From Propionibacteriaceae bacterium (lineage in GTDB: Bacteria; Actinomycetota; Actinomycetes; Propionibacteriales; Propionibacteriaceae): a DNA stretch of 64,000 bases. Under the pieces are notes generated by a model. That model searched no databases. It was given only the letters and a program-made list of their open reading frames with translations, and had not been told where the DNA came from. Both the position numbers and the translations under genes were made by a program. Shown here in pieces: positions 1 through 7,526 of this stretch. The DNA is taken from assembly GCA_009782915.1 (NCBI GenBank), contig WRIC01000004.1, positions 53,872 to 117,871 on the forward strand. Direction: 5' to 3'. The first letter of the stretch is position 1; each line of letters starts with the position of its first letter.

Positions 1-1
1 T

Positions 2-769
2 TGGCTCAAATCCATACCAAACCAATGCTGTTATATTCTTGGCGTAAACTAAAAGATATTCATGTGCAGTTGCAATGTATTTATCGTCAGAACGGCCTTT
101 GGGATTGTTGGTATTAGCAACGCAGCCAATAAAGTTACTAACCCCAAGGATTTCATCGCACAATTTACAGATATTATGAATCTCGTTTTCATCAATACTG
201 ATAAAAATGACGCCATCGTCGCGGAGCATATTTCTCGCCAAAACAAGGCGCGGATAAATCATACTGCACCAATCGGAGTGGAAGCGCCCGTTGGTTTCGG
301 TATTGCGATATAAGCGGTCGCCGTCCTCGTCATACGCGCCCGCTTCCTCGTCGTAATCCTCGCGGCTCTGCGTAAAATCGTCGCGGTAAACAAAGTCGTT
401 GCCGGTATTATACGGCGGGTCAATATATATCATTTTTACTTTGCCGAGATAACTCTCTTGGAGCAATTTCAACACGTCGAGGTTGTCGCCCTCGATATAG
501 AGGTTTTCGGTCGTGTCCCAATCCTTGCTTTCCTCCACGCAGGGGCGGAGGGTTTTACGGATCGGGCGCCCGGCTTCGGCAATGGCGGCGCGTTTACCCA
601 CCCATGTAAATTCGTAGGCCTCGTCGGTAAATACGTCCTCGCCCAGCATGGAGCGGAGCAGGTCAAAATTCACCTTACCCTCAGTAACAACGCCGGGGAA
701 TTGTTCGGCGATTTTCGCCACGTTCTCGGCGGTGAGGTTTGGGGTTTCAAATTTCATTTTATCAGACAT
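2..769 (-). CDS. Type III restriction-modification DNA methyltransferase (Mod), N-terminal part, cut by window edge
   Basis: The reading frame is open from an ATG at 769 to the left edge of the window (256 codons), so the gene is 5' complete and its 3' part lies outside. A good Shine-Dalgarno GAGGAGG precedes the ATG. Residues 117-123 read DPPYNTG, the catalytic motif IV of N6-adenine methyltransferases; it sits before any SAM-binding FxGxG motif, the order of the beta class to which type III Mod proteins belong. The segment after it (GND-FVYRDDF, then RNMLRDDGVIFISIDENE) is typical of Mod subunits. Mod recognises and methylates the target site and, with Res, cleaves unmodified DNA. Codon use (many TAT, AAT, ATA, TTT codons) differs from the core genes to the right, suggesting transfer. 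A res gene would be expected beyond the edge. Confidence 0.88.
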   Translation of the reverse strand, partial: MSDKMKFETPNLTAENVAKIAEQFPGVVTEGKVNFDLLRSMLGEDVFTDEAYEFTWVGKRAAIAEAGRPIRKTLRPCVEESKDWDTTENLYIEGDNLDVLKLLQESYLGKVKMIYIDPPYNTGNDFVYRDDFTQSREDYDEEAGAYDEDGDRLYRNTETNGRFHSDWCSMIYPRLVLARNMLRDDGVIFISIDENEIHNICKLCDEILGVSNFIGCVANTNNPKGRSDDKYIATAHEYLLVYAKNITALVWYGFEP

Positions 770-998
770 GGGTGGTTTCCTCCTCGGTATTATAAGTGAA
801 AGAATATTTGTGTTGTGCCGTTTGTTTGCCAGTAACTACCGTTGTTCGTCGAATTTCCAATAAATCCATGTAGCAGAATTTTATTATAAATATGCCACAT
901 GAGTTAAATGCGGAGATTGCATTTCCGCTCTTAAATTCTATAACGGTTTCTTCTCGCCCCATCAAGCAACCAGCAAAATTCTTGTCAATAAACGGCAC
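762..998 (-). CDS. Unrecognised small ORF between tRNA-Pro and the methyltransferase gene
   Basis: A GTG-initiated frame of 78 codons runs from just inside the tRNA-Pro border to the start of the methyltransferase gene, overlapping its ATG by 8 nt. The frame stays open further upstream into the tRNA. It has no family motif I recognise and no clear ribosome binding site. It may be the remnant of a gene interrupted when the island joined the tRNA, or a chance frame. Its AT-rich composition matches the methyltransferase, not the core genes. Confidence 0.2.
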   Translation of the reverse strand: MPFIDKNFAGCLMGREETVIEFKSGNAISAFNSCGIFIIKFCYMDLLEIRRTTVVTGKQTAQHKYSFTYNTEEETTHV

Positions 999-1054
999 AA
1001 GAACAGGTTGGGCGTTAGGGGTAGGCGGGTAAATTTCTAAGGGTTCTATTTCAA

Positions 1055-1130
1055 TGGTCGGGGCGAGAGGACTCGAACCTCCGATCTCCTGCTCCCAAAG
1101 CAGGCGCGCTAGCCACTACGCTACGCCCCG
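1055..1130 (-). tRNA. tRNA-Pro (anticodon TGG)
   Basis: A complete cloverleaf can be folded on the minus strand: acceptor stem CGGGGCG/CGCCCCG, anticodon stem CCTGC/GCAGG around the loop TTTGGGA, T-arm with TTCGAGT, discriminator A and encoded CCA. The anticodon TGG reads CCA and other proline codons. The 3' end faces the foreign methyltransferase region, which begins directly after the CCA; tRNA 3' ends are common integration sites. Confidence 0.96.
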
Positions 1131-1200
1131 AGGGTTTTTCAAACACCTCGTTTCCGACTGGTTATTCTACTGTGATCGAAGGCTCCATGGCGAATCTACG

Positions 1201-1806
1201 TCATCGTCCCAGGAACCCCAGGACCCCCTCAGCCATCATTTGGACGGCGATAGCAGCGAGCAAGACTCCAGCAATACGGGTGAGCAAAATTGTTCCGGCC
1301 TCCTTCAGGATTCGATGCAAAGCAGTGGAAAACACCAGGATCAACAAGACCGTGGCCATCGCAAAAACTAGCGCTGCACCAATCAACACATAGTCAAGTC
1401 CTGAGGCACTATGGACGGCAACCATGATGGCCACAATAGCGCCGGGGCCTGCCAACAAGGGTGTTCCGAGGGGAACAACAGCGACAGTGAGACCATGGGT
1501 CTGTTGATCATCGACTTGATCCATTTGTCCAGTGAGAAGCTGGAGGGCAACAAGCAGGAGCAACAGCCCGCCAGAAACTTGCAGAGCCTCCAAGGAAATC
1601 TGAAGATAAGTCAAGATCACCTGCCCGAACACAGCAAAAGAAGCGATCACCCCTAAAGCCACCAGGGAAGCGCGCAGGGCCGCAGTATTGCGCTGGCGAG
1701 AGTCCATGGATTTGGTCAACGACAAGAACACTGGAAGCAAACCCGGCGGGTCGAGAATAACCCACAACGTGACAAAGGTAGATAAAAACAGATAGGTGTG
1801 GCTCAC
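1201..1806 (-). CDS. MarC-family integral membrane protein
   Basis: This 201-residue protein has six predicted hydrophobic segments and the MarC/UPF0056 signatures: DPPGLLPVF near residue 19 and PLGTPLLAGPGAI near residue 111. MarC proteins are inner-membrane proteins of unclear function; the old link to multiple antibiotic resistance has not held up. The start is GTG at 1806, preceded on the minus strand by TACGAT and exactly six bases, which suggests a leaderless transcript. It is divergent from trmB, whose own -10 lies within the same 50-bp spacer. Confidence 0.85.
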   Translation of the reverse strand: MSHTYLFLSTFVTLWVILDPPGLLPVFLSLTKSMDSRQRNTAALRASLVALGVIASFAVFGQVILTYLQISLEALQVSGGLLLLLVALQLLTGQMDQVDDQQTHGLTVAVVPLGTPLLAGPGAIVAIMVAVHSASGLDYVLIGAALVFAMATVLLILVFSTALHRILKEAGTILLTRIAGVLLAAIAVQMMAEGVLGFLGR

Positions 1807-1855
1807 CTCACTATCGTACTGCCAGGTTCAAGAATCACTGAGGTAGGATTTCGCT
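1807..1855. promoter_or_regulatory. Divergent leaderless promoters of marC and trmB
   Basis: On the minus strand TACGAT at 1818-1813 is followed by six bases and the GTG of marC. On the plus strand TAGGAT at 1844-1849 is followed by six bases and the GTG of trmB at 1856. Both place the expected transcription start on the first base of the start codon. No convincing -35 hexamer or Shine-Dalgarno is visible for either gene. Confidence 0.5.
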
Positions 1856-2575
1856 GTGAATAGTCCACGCGGTGAGGATCAAACACATAGATCCATCGTC
1901 AGTTATGTACGCCGCAGTCCTCGCATGACACCTTCCCAACACCGGTGGTGGCAGACCCATTCACCCCAGTGGGTTCTTCAGGTCACTTCCACACCGCGAA
2001 TCACGCTCATTGGCCCTCAAGCACACCTCGACCTTGAGTTCGTCTTTGGTCGAGGTGCCCCACTGATCATTGAAATTGGTTGTGGGCATGGGGAAACCCT
2101 GATTAGGGCCGCCCAGGCCCATCCAGAGGTGAATTTCCTGGGCTTTGAGGTCTTCGAAGCTTCCCTAGCAACAACCTTGGGCAAGATTGCCTCCCACAAT
2201 CTCAACAATATCCGTCTCATCTGCGGCGATGCAGTCACAGGACTCACCCATCTCATCCCCAACCACGCCGCCGAAGAAATCTGGGTTTTCTTTCCCGATC
2301 CTTGGCCCAAGGCCCGTCACCACAAACGCCGACTGATCAACCATGACTTTGTTGATCTCACCAAAGCGAAGCTCGACTCAACAGGCACACTTCGCATAGC
2401 CACCGATTGGGAGAATTACGCCCGCAGTATCAAGGAGACCTTCACAGGTGTTTCCGGCTTTGAATTGGTGGGCACCACACGCTTTGCCCTGCGCCCACTG
2501 ACAAAATTTGAGTCGCGAGGGATCGCTGCTGGTCGAGCAATTGTCGATCTCACCTATCAGAAGAGCCCATCATGA
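1856..2575 (+). CDS. trmB: tRNA (guanine-N7)-methyltransferase
   Basis: TrmB makes 7-methylguanosine at position 46 in the variable loop of tRNAs, using SAM. The 239-residue protein shows the N-terminal YVRRSPRMTPSQ segment typical of the family, the SAM-binding EIGCGHGE (residues 73-80) and the TrmB hallmark FFPDPWPKARHHKRR near residue 146. The GTG at 1856 is chosen because the conserved YVRR stretch lies upstream of the first ATG. The stop codon overlaps the start of truA, so the two tRNA-modification genes are probably cotranscribed with the next methyltransferase. Confidence 0.95.
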   Translation: MNSPRGEDQTHRSIVSYVRRSPRMTPSQHRWWQTHSPQWVLQVTSTPRITLIGPQAHLDLEFVFGRGAPLIIEIGCGHGETLIRAAQAHPEVNFLGFEVFEASLATTLGKIASHNLNNIRLICGDAVTGLTHLIPNHAAEEIWVFFPDPWPKARHHKRRLINHDFVDLTKAKLDSTGTLRIATDWENYARSIKETFTGVSGFELVGTTRFALRPLTKFESRGIAAGRAIVDLTYQKSPS

Positions 2576-3399
2576 GACTACGTTTGGATCTGTCCTACGA
2601 CGGCACGCATTTCTCCGGCTGGGCTCGCCAACCCGAGCTTCGAACAGTGCAATCAACTCTCGAGTCCGCTCTGAAACAGGTGCTGAGGCTTCCTATGGAC
2701 CCTCTCACTGTCTGCGCAGGACGTACTGATGCAGGAGTTCATGCCCGCGGCCAAGTCGTGCATGTTGATCTCGAGCATCCTTTGGTCACTGCCCATGGTC
2801 AAAGCCATCCCTGCTTGGATGTCCTGCAAAAATCCTTACCTAAGGCGCTACCGCCAGACATCGTGGTCCGAGGAATCATGGAAGCACCCGAGGGTTTCGA
2901 TGCGCGTTTTTCTGCAGTAGGTCGGCGTTATATCTATCGATTGTGGGACCACGCCCAGTACGATCCCCTCACCCTCACCTACACCACGTACTATCGGCAT
3001 ACCCTGGACACAGAACTCATGAACCAGGCTGCGCAGCAACTGGTTGGACTCCACGACTTTATTGGCTTCTGCAAGGCTAAACCTGAGGGAACCACCATGC
3101 GCCATCTTCGCCATCTCTCTGTGGCCCGCCAACAAGACTCCTCCATCGCCATCACAGCAGAAGCAGATGCCTTCTGTCATTCCATGGTTCGATCTTTAGT
3201 CGGCGCACTGGTGAATGTGGGGCGCCAACGCCGTACTGTTGCGTGGCTAGCAGACTGTCTCCAGGCAGCGGGTCGCCTCGGTGACATCGTGGTCATGCCA
3301 CCGCAAGGTTTGACCCTCGAAGAAGTCACCTATCCACCCGATCATGAGCTGGCAACTCGCGCCGGGGAAGCTCGTCGAAGAAGAGATGATCTATCATGA
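2572..3399 (+). CDS. truA: tRNA pseudouridine(38-40) synthase
   Basis: TruA isomerises uridines 38-40 in the anticodon stem-loop of tRNAs. The 275-residue protein carries the catalytic-aspartate motif GRTDAGVHA with Asp53, the N-terminal YDGTHFSGW strand, and the GRRYIYRLW and HDFIGFCKA segments of the family. Its ATG overlaps the trmB stop by four bases, and its own stop overlaps the next ATG in the same way. In many actinobacteria truA follows rplQ; here it sits in a tRNA/rRNA-modification operon instead. Confidence 0.95.
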   Translation: MRLRLDLSYDGTHFSGWARQPELRTVQSTLESALKQVLRLPMDPLTVCAGRTDAGVHARGQVVHVDLEHPLVTAHGQSHPCLDVLQKSLPKALPPDIVVRGIMEAPEGFDARFSAVGRRYIYRLWDHAQYDPLTLTYTTYYRHTLDTELMNQAAQQLVGLHDFIGFCKAKPEGTTMRHLRHLSVARQQDSSIAITAEADAFCHSMVRSLVGALVNVGRQRRTVAWLADCLQAAGRLGDIVVMPPQGLTLEEVTYPPDHELATRAGEARRRRDDLS

Positions 3400-3998
3400 G
3401 TCACTATTTCACCTCACCTCAAGGTGACAGTGAGGTCTCAAGTTTCCCTGCGAATATCTGGGGTCATGAGGTCCGGTTGTTCAGTTCGACCGGGGTCTTT
3501 TCTTCGAGGCGCTTGGATCCTGGCACCACTGTTCTCTTCCGGCTCACCGAACCACCCAGCGATCTGCAGGGGCACTTTCTCGATTTAGGGTGTGGGATTG
3601 GTCCGATCGCGGTAGGGCTTGCCCTGTCCTGCCCGCAAGCGCACGTTGATGCCATAGACATCAACTCTCGTGCCCGTGAACTGACTGCACTCAATGCTGA
3701 ACACCTGGGAATCGACCAGCAGATCACTGTGAGTGCTCCAGACCAGATTGACCCTTGCGTCACCTATGACGAGATCTGGTCTAATCCCCCGGTACGAATC
3801 GGAAAACAAGCCCTTCACGACCTCCTGAATACGTGGTTGGTGCGATTGAAACCAACCGGGAAAGCAACCCTGGTGGTGGGCAAGAATCTTGGTGCTGATT
3901 CACTGAAATCCTGGCTGGAAACCCAGCAATGGCTAGTAACAAAACTCGGTTCTTCGAAGGGTTTTAGGGTTCTGGAGGTACGCCCTGGGCTACGATAA
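3396..3998 (+). CDS. Class I SAM-dependent methyltransferase, RsmC-like small-domain type
   Basis: The 200-residue protein has the methyltransferase-small (MTS) fold: the FSSTGVFSSRRLDPGT stretch, motif I FLDLGCGIGPIAVGLA near residue 62, an acidic AIDINSRA loop and the catalytic-type SNPPVRIGK motif near residue 129. NPP followed by a short aromatic-free loop is seen in RNA guanine-N2 methyltransferases such as RsmC (16S rRNA G1207). It is shorter than E. coli RsmC, which has an extra N-terminal domain, as is usual in Gram-positive bacteria. It is translationally coupled to truA, so an RNA substrate is likely, but the exact target is inferred. Confidence 0.8.
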   Translation: MSHYFTSPQGDSEVSSFPANIWGHEVRLFSSTGVFSSRRLDPGTTVLFRLTEPPSDLQGHFLDLGCGIGPIAVGLALSCPQAHVDAIDINSRARELTALNAEHLGIDQQITVSAPDQIDPCVTYDEIWSNPPVRIGKQALHDLLNTWLVRLKPTGKATLVVGKNLGADSLKSWLETQQWLVTKLGSSKGFRVLEVRPGLR

Positions 3999-4002
3999 GT
4001 CC

Positions 4003-5232
4003 GTGACCGATATCGAAACCCAAGAAAACGCAGAACCGGCATCGACAGTGTCGCGGATGAAGAAACTGTGGTGGACCATACCTGTGGTGGCTTTACTGGT
4101 GCTGAGTTTGGCAGTGGTGACTTTCTTGTCTGGGTGGATTCCAGGATTCGGACCACGACCTTTTCCCGCACGCCAGGGAGGCCTGTTTCTCGTCAGTCCA
4201 GGAATAGGCGAAGGACTCGACAAGGTCACATTCACCAGACTGTCTTCCTTCCCCTATGCCTCGGATTTCGATTTTGGAGCCGAAGGAAATGTCTTCGTCC
4301 TTCAACGAGGTGAAGTGTGGTCGTGGGGCCCCAACAATGATTCAGGCCAATTAGGTAGTGGTGACATTTTGCCCGTAGACCAGCCCATTGTCATCGAAGG
4401 TCTTCCTGAGATTAGGTCTATCTCAGCTGGGATGGTTGATGCTTATGCCCTCGACACTGCTGGCCAACTGTGGGGGTGGGGGCAGAATCTACCGCTACCT
4501 GCTGGGTATTCGGCCAGTGATTCTCTTGTGCCTGTGCCTATCCCTGGATTGCCACCTATCGAATCCTTTGTCTCCGGCGAGTTTGCCACCTATGCCCTCG
4601 ACACCAGTGGAACAGTGTGGGGTTGGGGCTGGGATGTATCAAGGCTTTTCGGCAACGACGATGACCAGGGACGTTTGGCTGTGAAAATCCCAGAACTCGA
4701 TCACATTACGTCTGTGTCTGCCAGCGAGCATGTGGGCCTGGCTTTAAAAGATGACGGTACGGTATGGGCCTGGGGTTATTCGCCCTATGGCGAGATTGGT
4801 GACGGTACTGTTTCTCAACTGACTGTTCCCGTCCAGGTGCCTGACCTGACCAATGTGGTCAGCATTGCCCGGGGTTCCTCGACCAGTTATGCCGTCCAGG
4901 CCAACGGAACAGCCTATTGTTGGGGGTCAAATTATCTCCATCAATGCGGTGTGACTGGCGCCGATATTGATGACGGCGTGATGTTCCTCACCCCCACGGT
5001 CATCGCTGGGCCAGCTTCCCTCCATCACATCATCGCAACCAATTCAATGGCCTATGGTTTCTCTGAGGAAGGACTATGGGCTTGGGGGCAAGGCTGGGGC
5101 GCGACCCTTGTTGAATCTTCTGAAGAAAATCTTTTGCCTGTTCCAGCTTCCCTTCCCGATCTGCCGGGTTTCCTCTCGATCGCTGAAGACGAGTCACACA
5201 CCATGGTTTTTTTCGCGAAATTACAGCGTTGA
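4003..5232 (+). CDS. Membrane-anchored RCC1-repeat (beta-propeller) protein
   Basis: The 409-residue product has a single hydrophobic segment at residues 26-47 after a positively charged KK pair, so it is probably anchored in the membrane with the rest outside. The exported part contains about six RCC1-type repeats, each with V(W/Y)WGxNxxGQLGxG or a variant (for example WSWGPNNDSGQLG, WGWGQN, WAWGYSPYGEIGDG). RCC1 repeats form a seven-bladed beta-propeller, usually a protein-interaction scaffold. The ligand is unknown. The GTG at 4003 lies exactly six bases after TACGAT (3991-3996), which suggests its own leaderless promoter rather than readthrough from the upstream operon. Confidence 0.8.
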   Translation: MTDIETQENAEPASTVSRMKKLWWTIPVVALLVLSLAVVTFLSGWIPGFGPRPFPARQGGLFLVSPGIGEGLDKVTFTRLSSFPYASDFDFGAEGNVFVLQRGEVWSWGPNNDSGQLGSGDILPVDQPIVIEGLPEIRSISAGMVDAYALDTAGQLWGWGQNLPLPAGYSASDSLVPVPIPGLPPIESFVSGEFATYALDTSGTVWGWGWDVSRLFGNDDDQGRLAVKIPELDHITSVSASEHVGLALKDDGTVWAWGYSPYGEIGDGTVSQLTVPVQVPDLTNVVSIARGSSTSYAVQANGTAYCWGSNYLHQCGVTGADIDDGVMFLTPTVIAGPASLHHIIATNSMAYGFSEEGLWAWGQGWGATLVESSEENLLPVPASLPDLPGFLSIAEDESHTMVFFAKLQR

Positions 5233-5352
5233 GAAACTGCGGCAAGACTCAGTCCCTACTGGCGAGACATTGCCAGGATTTAACCTAGGGAGCCAGGAGA
5301 AGAAGTGATAATCTGAACGTGGTCACACCCGTGGCGCGAAAGGAGCATTCCC

Positions 5353-5751
5353 ATGACTGATCAGAACGTGAACGAAGAATTCATCGACCAACCCGAAGAG
5401 GGCCGTGGCGACCTTGCCGGTAAGGCAGAAGAGGTCATGGGAAAGGTCAAAGGAGCTGCTGGACCGCTGCTTGAAAAGGTCAAGGGCGCTGCTGGACCCG
5501 CCCTCGACAAGGCTAAAGGTGCTGCTGGACCCGCCCTCGAAAAAGCCAAGGGTGCCGCAGGACCCATGCTTGACAAAGCTAAGGGAGCTGCCGGACCCGC
5601 CTTGGATAAGGCCAAGAGCGCTGCAGGACCAGCCCTCGACAAGGCCAAAGGTGTGGCAAGCCCTATGCTTGACAAAGCTAAAGACGCAGCTGGTGATGTG
5701 ATGGGTAAGGCCAAGGGTCTTATCCAAGAAGACAAGGATTCACAGGCCTAA
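5353..5751 (+). CDS. Alanine/lysine-rich protein made of eight 11-residue repeats
   Basis: The 132-residue protein has an acidic N-terminus (residues 1-20), then about eight tandem 11-residue units of consensus KGAAGPxL(D/E)KA from residue 33 to about 120, and a charged tail. There is no signal peptide or membrane segment. Eleven-residue amphipathic repeats are found in LEA-type stress proteins, perilipins and synucleins, and the start DLAGKAEEVMGKVKG resembles CsbD-like stress proteins; the proline in each repeat is unusual for a continuous helix. The ATG has a clear AAAGGAG ribosome binding site. It lies just upstream of sodA, consistent with but not proving a stress role. Function unknown. 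Confidence 0.7.
   Translation: MTDQNVNEEFIDQPEEGRGDLAGKAEEVMGKVKGAAGPLLEKVKGAAGPALDKAKGAAGPALEKAKGAAGPMLDKAKGAAGPALDKAKSAAGPALDKAKGVASPMLDKAKDAAGDVMGKAKGLIQEDKDSQA
5449..5712 (+). repeat. Eight tandem 33-bp repeats inside the 11-residue-repeat gene
   Basis: The coding repeats are also visible as DNA: units begin at roughly 5449 and recur every 33 bp, most containing GCTGCTGGACC or GCCGCAGGACC followed by GACAAGGC(T/C)AA. Synonymous differences among units show that they are not recent exact duplications, although units may still expand or contract. Confidence 0.85.
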
Positions 5752-5817
5752 TAACGGCTCCTGGTCATATTCACTACCCTTCATATCTCCTCCACTACCC
5801 CTGATAGAGAGTCAACG

Positions 5818-6432
5818 ATGTACACCCTGCCTGATTTAGATTACGACTATTCCGCACTCGCGCCGTCGATTTCCCCTCAGATCATGGAGCTTCACCACTC
5901 CAAACACCATCAAGCCTATGTGACGGGTGCAAACACTGCCCTAGAGAAGCTTGCCTCAGCTAGAGACAGCGGTGACTATTCCATCTTGCCCAAACTAGAA
6001 AAGGACCTTGCCTTTCACCTGGGAGGACACTTCAACCACAGTATCTTCTGGAAAAATATGTCCCCTGATGGCGGAGGGGAACCTACTGGTGATCTGGGAC
6101 GAGCCATCGAGTTGTACTTCTCCTCATTCCCGTCCATGAAGGCTCATTTCACTGAAGCAGCGATGAGTCTTCAAGGCTCAGGGTGGGCAATCCTTGCCTG
6201 GGATACCCTGGGCAAGCGCATGAATATTTACCAGTTGTACGACCAGCAGTCGAATCTTCCTGTCGGTCAGATCCCTTTGCTGCAACTCGACATGTGGGAA
6301 CACGCCTTCTATTTGCAGTACCTCAATGTCAAGGGTGACTATGTCAATGCATGGTGGGATGTCGTCAACTGGCAGGACGTTGCTCAGCGTTATCAGCAAG
6401 CCTCGTCACACTGTGGTTGCGTGGAGGCCTGA
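5818..6432 (+). CDS. sodA: Superoxide dismutase, Fe/Mn family
   Basis: SodA converts superoxide to oxygen and hydrogen peroxide in the cytoplasm. The 204-residue protein has the expected metal ligands His26 (in LHHSKHH), His74 (in FNHS), Asp158 and His162 (in DMWEHAFY), and the normal family length. Whether iron or manganese is used cannot be read from the sequence; propionibacterial enzymes are known to accept either. The final 40 bp overlap the 3' end of the convergent glycosyltransferase gene. Confidence 0.95.
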   Translation: MYTLPDLDYDYSALAPSISPQIMELHHSKHHQAYVTGANTALEKLASARDSGDYSILPKLEKDLAFHLGGHFNHSIFWKNMSPDGGGEPTGDLGRAIELYFSSFPSMKAHFTEAAMSLQGSGWAILAWDTLGKRMNIYQLYDQQSNLPVGQIPLLQLDMWEHAFYLQYLNVKGDYVNAWWDVVNWQDVAQRYQQASSHCGCVEA

Positions 6433-7517
6433 AGCAAAGAGCTGTGGACCTCGAGCATTGAGTCGATAGCCCTGCTCCAGGGATATTTTTCTGCATGAGT
6501 GCGTGCGGCTTGGCGTAGGGTTTGCTCACTTTCTTTGAGTCGCGCAACCATCCTCAGCACGGCATCGGCTAGAAAAACAGGATCGGGGCTCGCCCATTCT
6601 GCACAGCTGGAATCCACGACTTCTCGCGCTCCGCCTCGATCAGCAGTCACCACGGGTGTCCCGCAAGCCAATGATTCGAGGACTGTCAGACCAAAGGTTT
6701 CCACCGGGCAGACTGACAAGACGATATCTGCATTTTGATAGGCTTCACGCAAAGCAGTACGGGAGTCCAGATAGCCATGGAAGAACACTGGGGCCTCTCC
6801 TGCAAGAACTCGCAGTTCTTCAAAATGACGTCCAGTGCCGTACACGTCAAGCTGAATATCATGCCCTCGACGATTCAGCTCAACAGCAGTGGCCACTGCC
6901 AGGTGGGGACTCTTTTCCCGCGCTAGTTGTCCGGCATACACCAATCTTGATCGCCCCTTGGATTGTTCTGGACGCTTCGATGGTGTGAACTCATCAAGAT
7001 CCACTCCTAGTGGGCGAACCATCAAAGAAGCAGAGGTATTGATCCATTCCCCTGCGCTATAACGCGTGGTGACAACTATGCGGTCATAGAGACGTGCAAG
7101 ATGACGATTCATCCGGTGTATCTGTCCAGTGACATCCAGTTCGAGAAAGAAGGAAGCCAGATCATCGAGTCGATCGTGAGACAGCAGAACACTGGGTATC
7201 TGACGACGCTTGCCCCATCGAGCTACCCAGGTCATTGTCCACCGATCGGAAACCTCCAAGTTGGTGGGTCGGAAACGCGTCAAAACTTGGCGTACCTTCG
7301 TCATATTGGTGATCACACGATCACCCGACATCATCGATGGTGATGAGATGCTCACTAGTGTTCCCGAGGGGCCATGTGACACTGAATCCGTAGTTCCAGG
7401 AATGATGAGCAATCGACAGTGACCACCACGAACATATCCTTCCCCGAGTGACTCCACTGATCGGCGTAACCCATCCGAGGTTGAGGAAATGAAATTCGCT
7501 ACTTGTGCAATACGCAT
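6393..7517 (-). CDS. Glycosyltransferase family 4 (GT-B), mannosyltransferase-like
   Basis: The 374-residue protein has the GT4 layout: an N-terminal Rossmann-like half and a C-terminal half with [17 protein letters not shown] near residue 195, and the EX7E nucleotide-sugar motif in [18 protein letters not shown] near residue 290. Actinobacterial relatives (MgtA, PimB' types) transfer mannose from GDP-mannose to lipid acceptors, but donor and acceptor are not determined here. The ATG has a GAGG site upstream and follows the pyk stop by nine bases, so both are probably on one transcript. Its 3' end overlaps sodA on the other strand. Confidence 0.85.
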   Translation of the reverse strand: MRIAQVANFISSTSDGLRRSVESLGEGYVRGGHCRLLIIPGTTDSVSHGPSGTLVSISSPSMMSGDRVITNMTKVRQVLTRFRPTNLEVSDRWTMTWVARWGKRRQIPSVLLSHDRLDDLASFFLELDVTGQIHRMNRHLARLYDRIVVTTRYSAGEWINTSASLMVRPLGVDLDEFTPSKRPEQSKGRSRLVYAGQLAREKSPHLAVATAVELNRRGHDIQLDVYGTGRHFEELRVLAGEAPVFFHGYLDSRTALREAYQNADIVLSVCPVETFGLTVLESLACGTPVVTADRGGAREVVDSSCAEWASPDPVFLADAVLRMVARLKESEQTLRQAARTHAEKYPWSRAIDSMLEVHSSLLQASTQPQCDEAC

Positions 7518-7526
7518 ACGATATCC

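Noticed and set aside
5449..5712. Regular 33-bp repeats resembling a CRISPR array
   Set aside because: The units are contiguous with no spacers, are in frame and encode an 11-residue protein repeat with synonymous differences.
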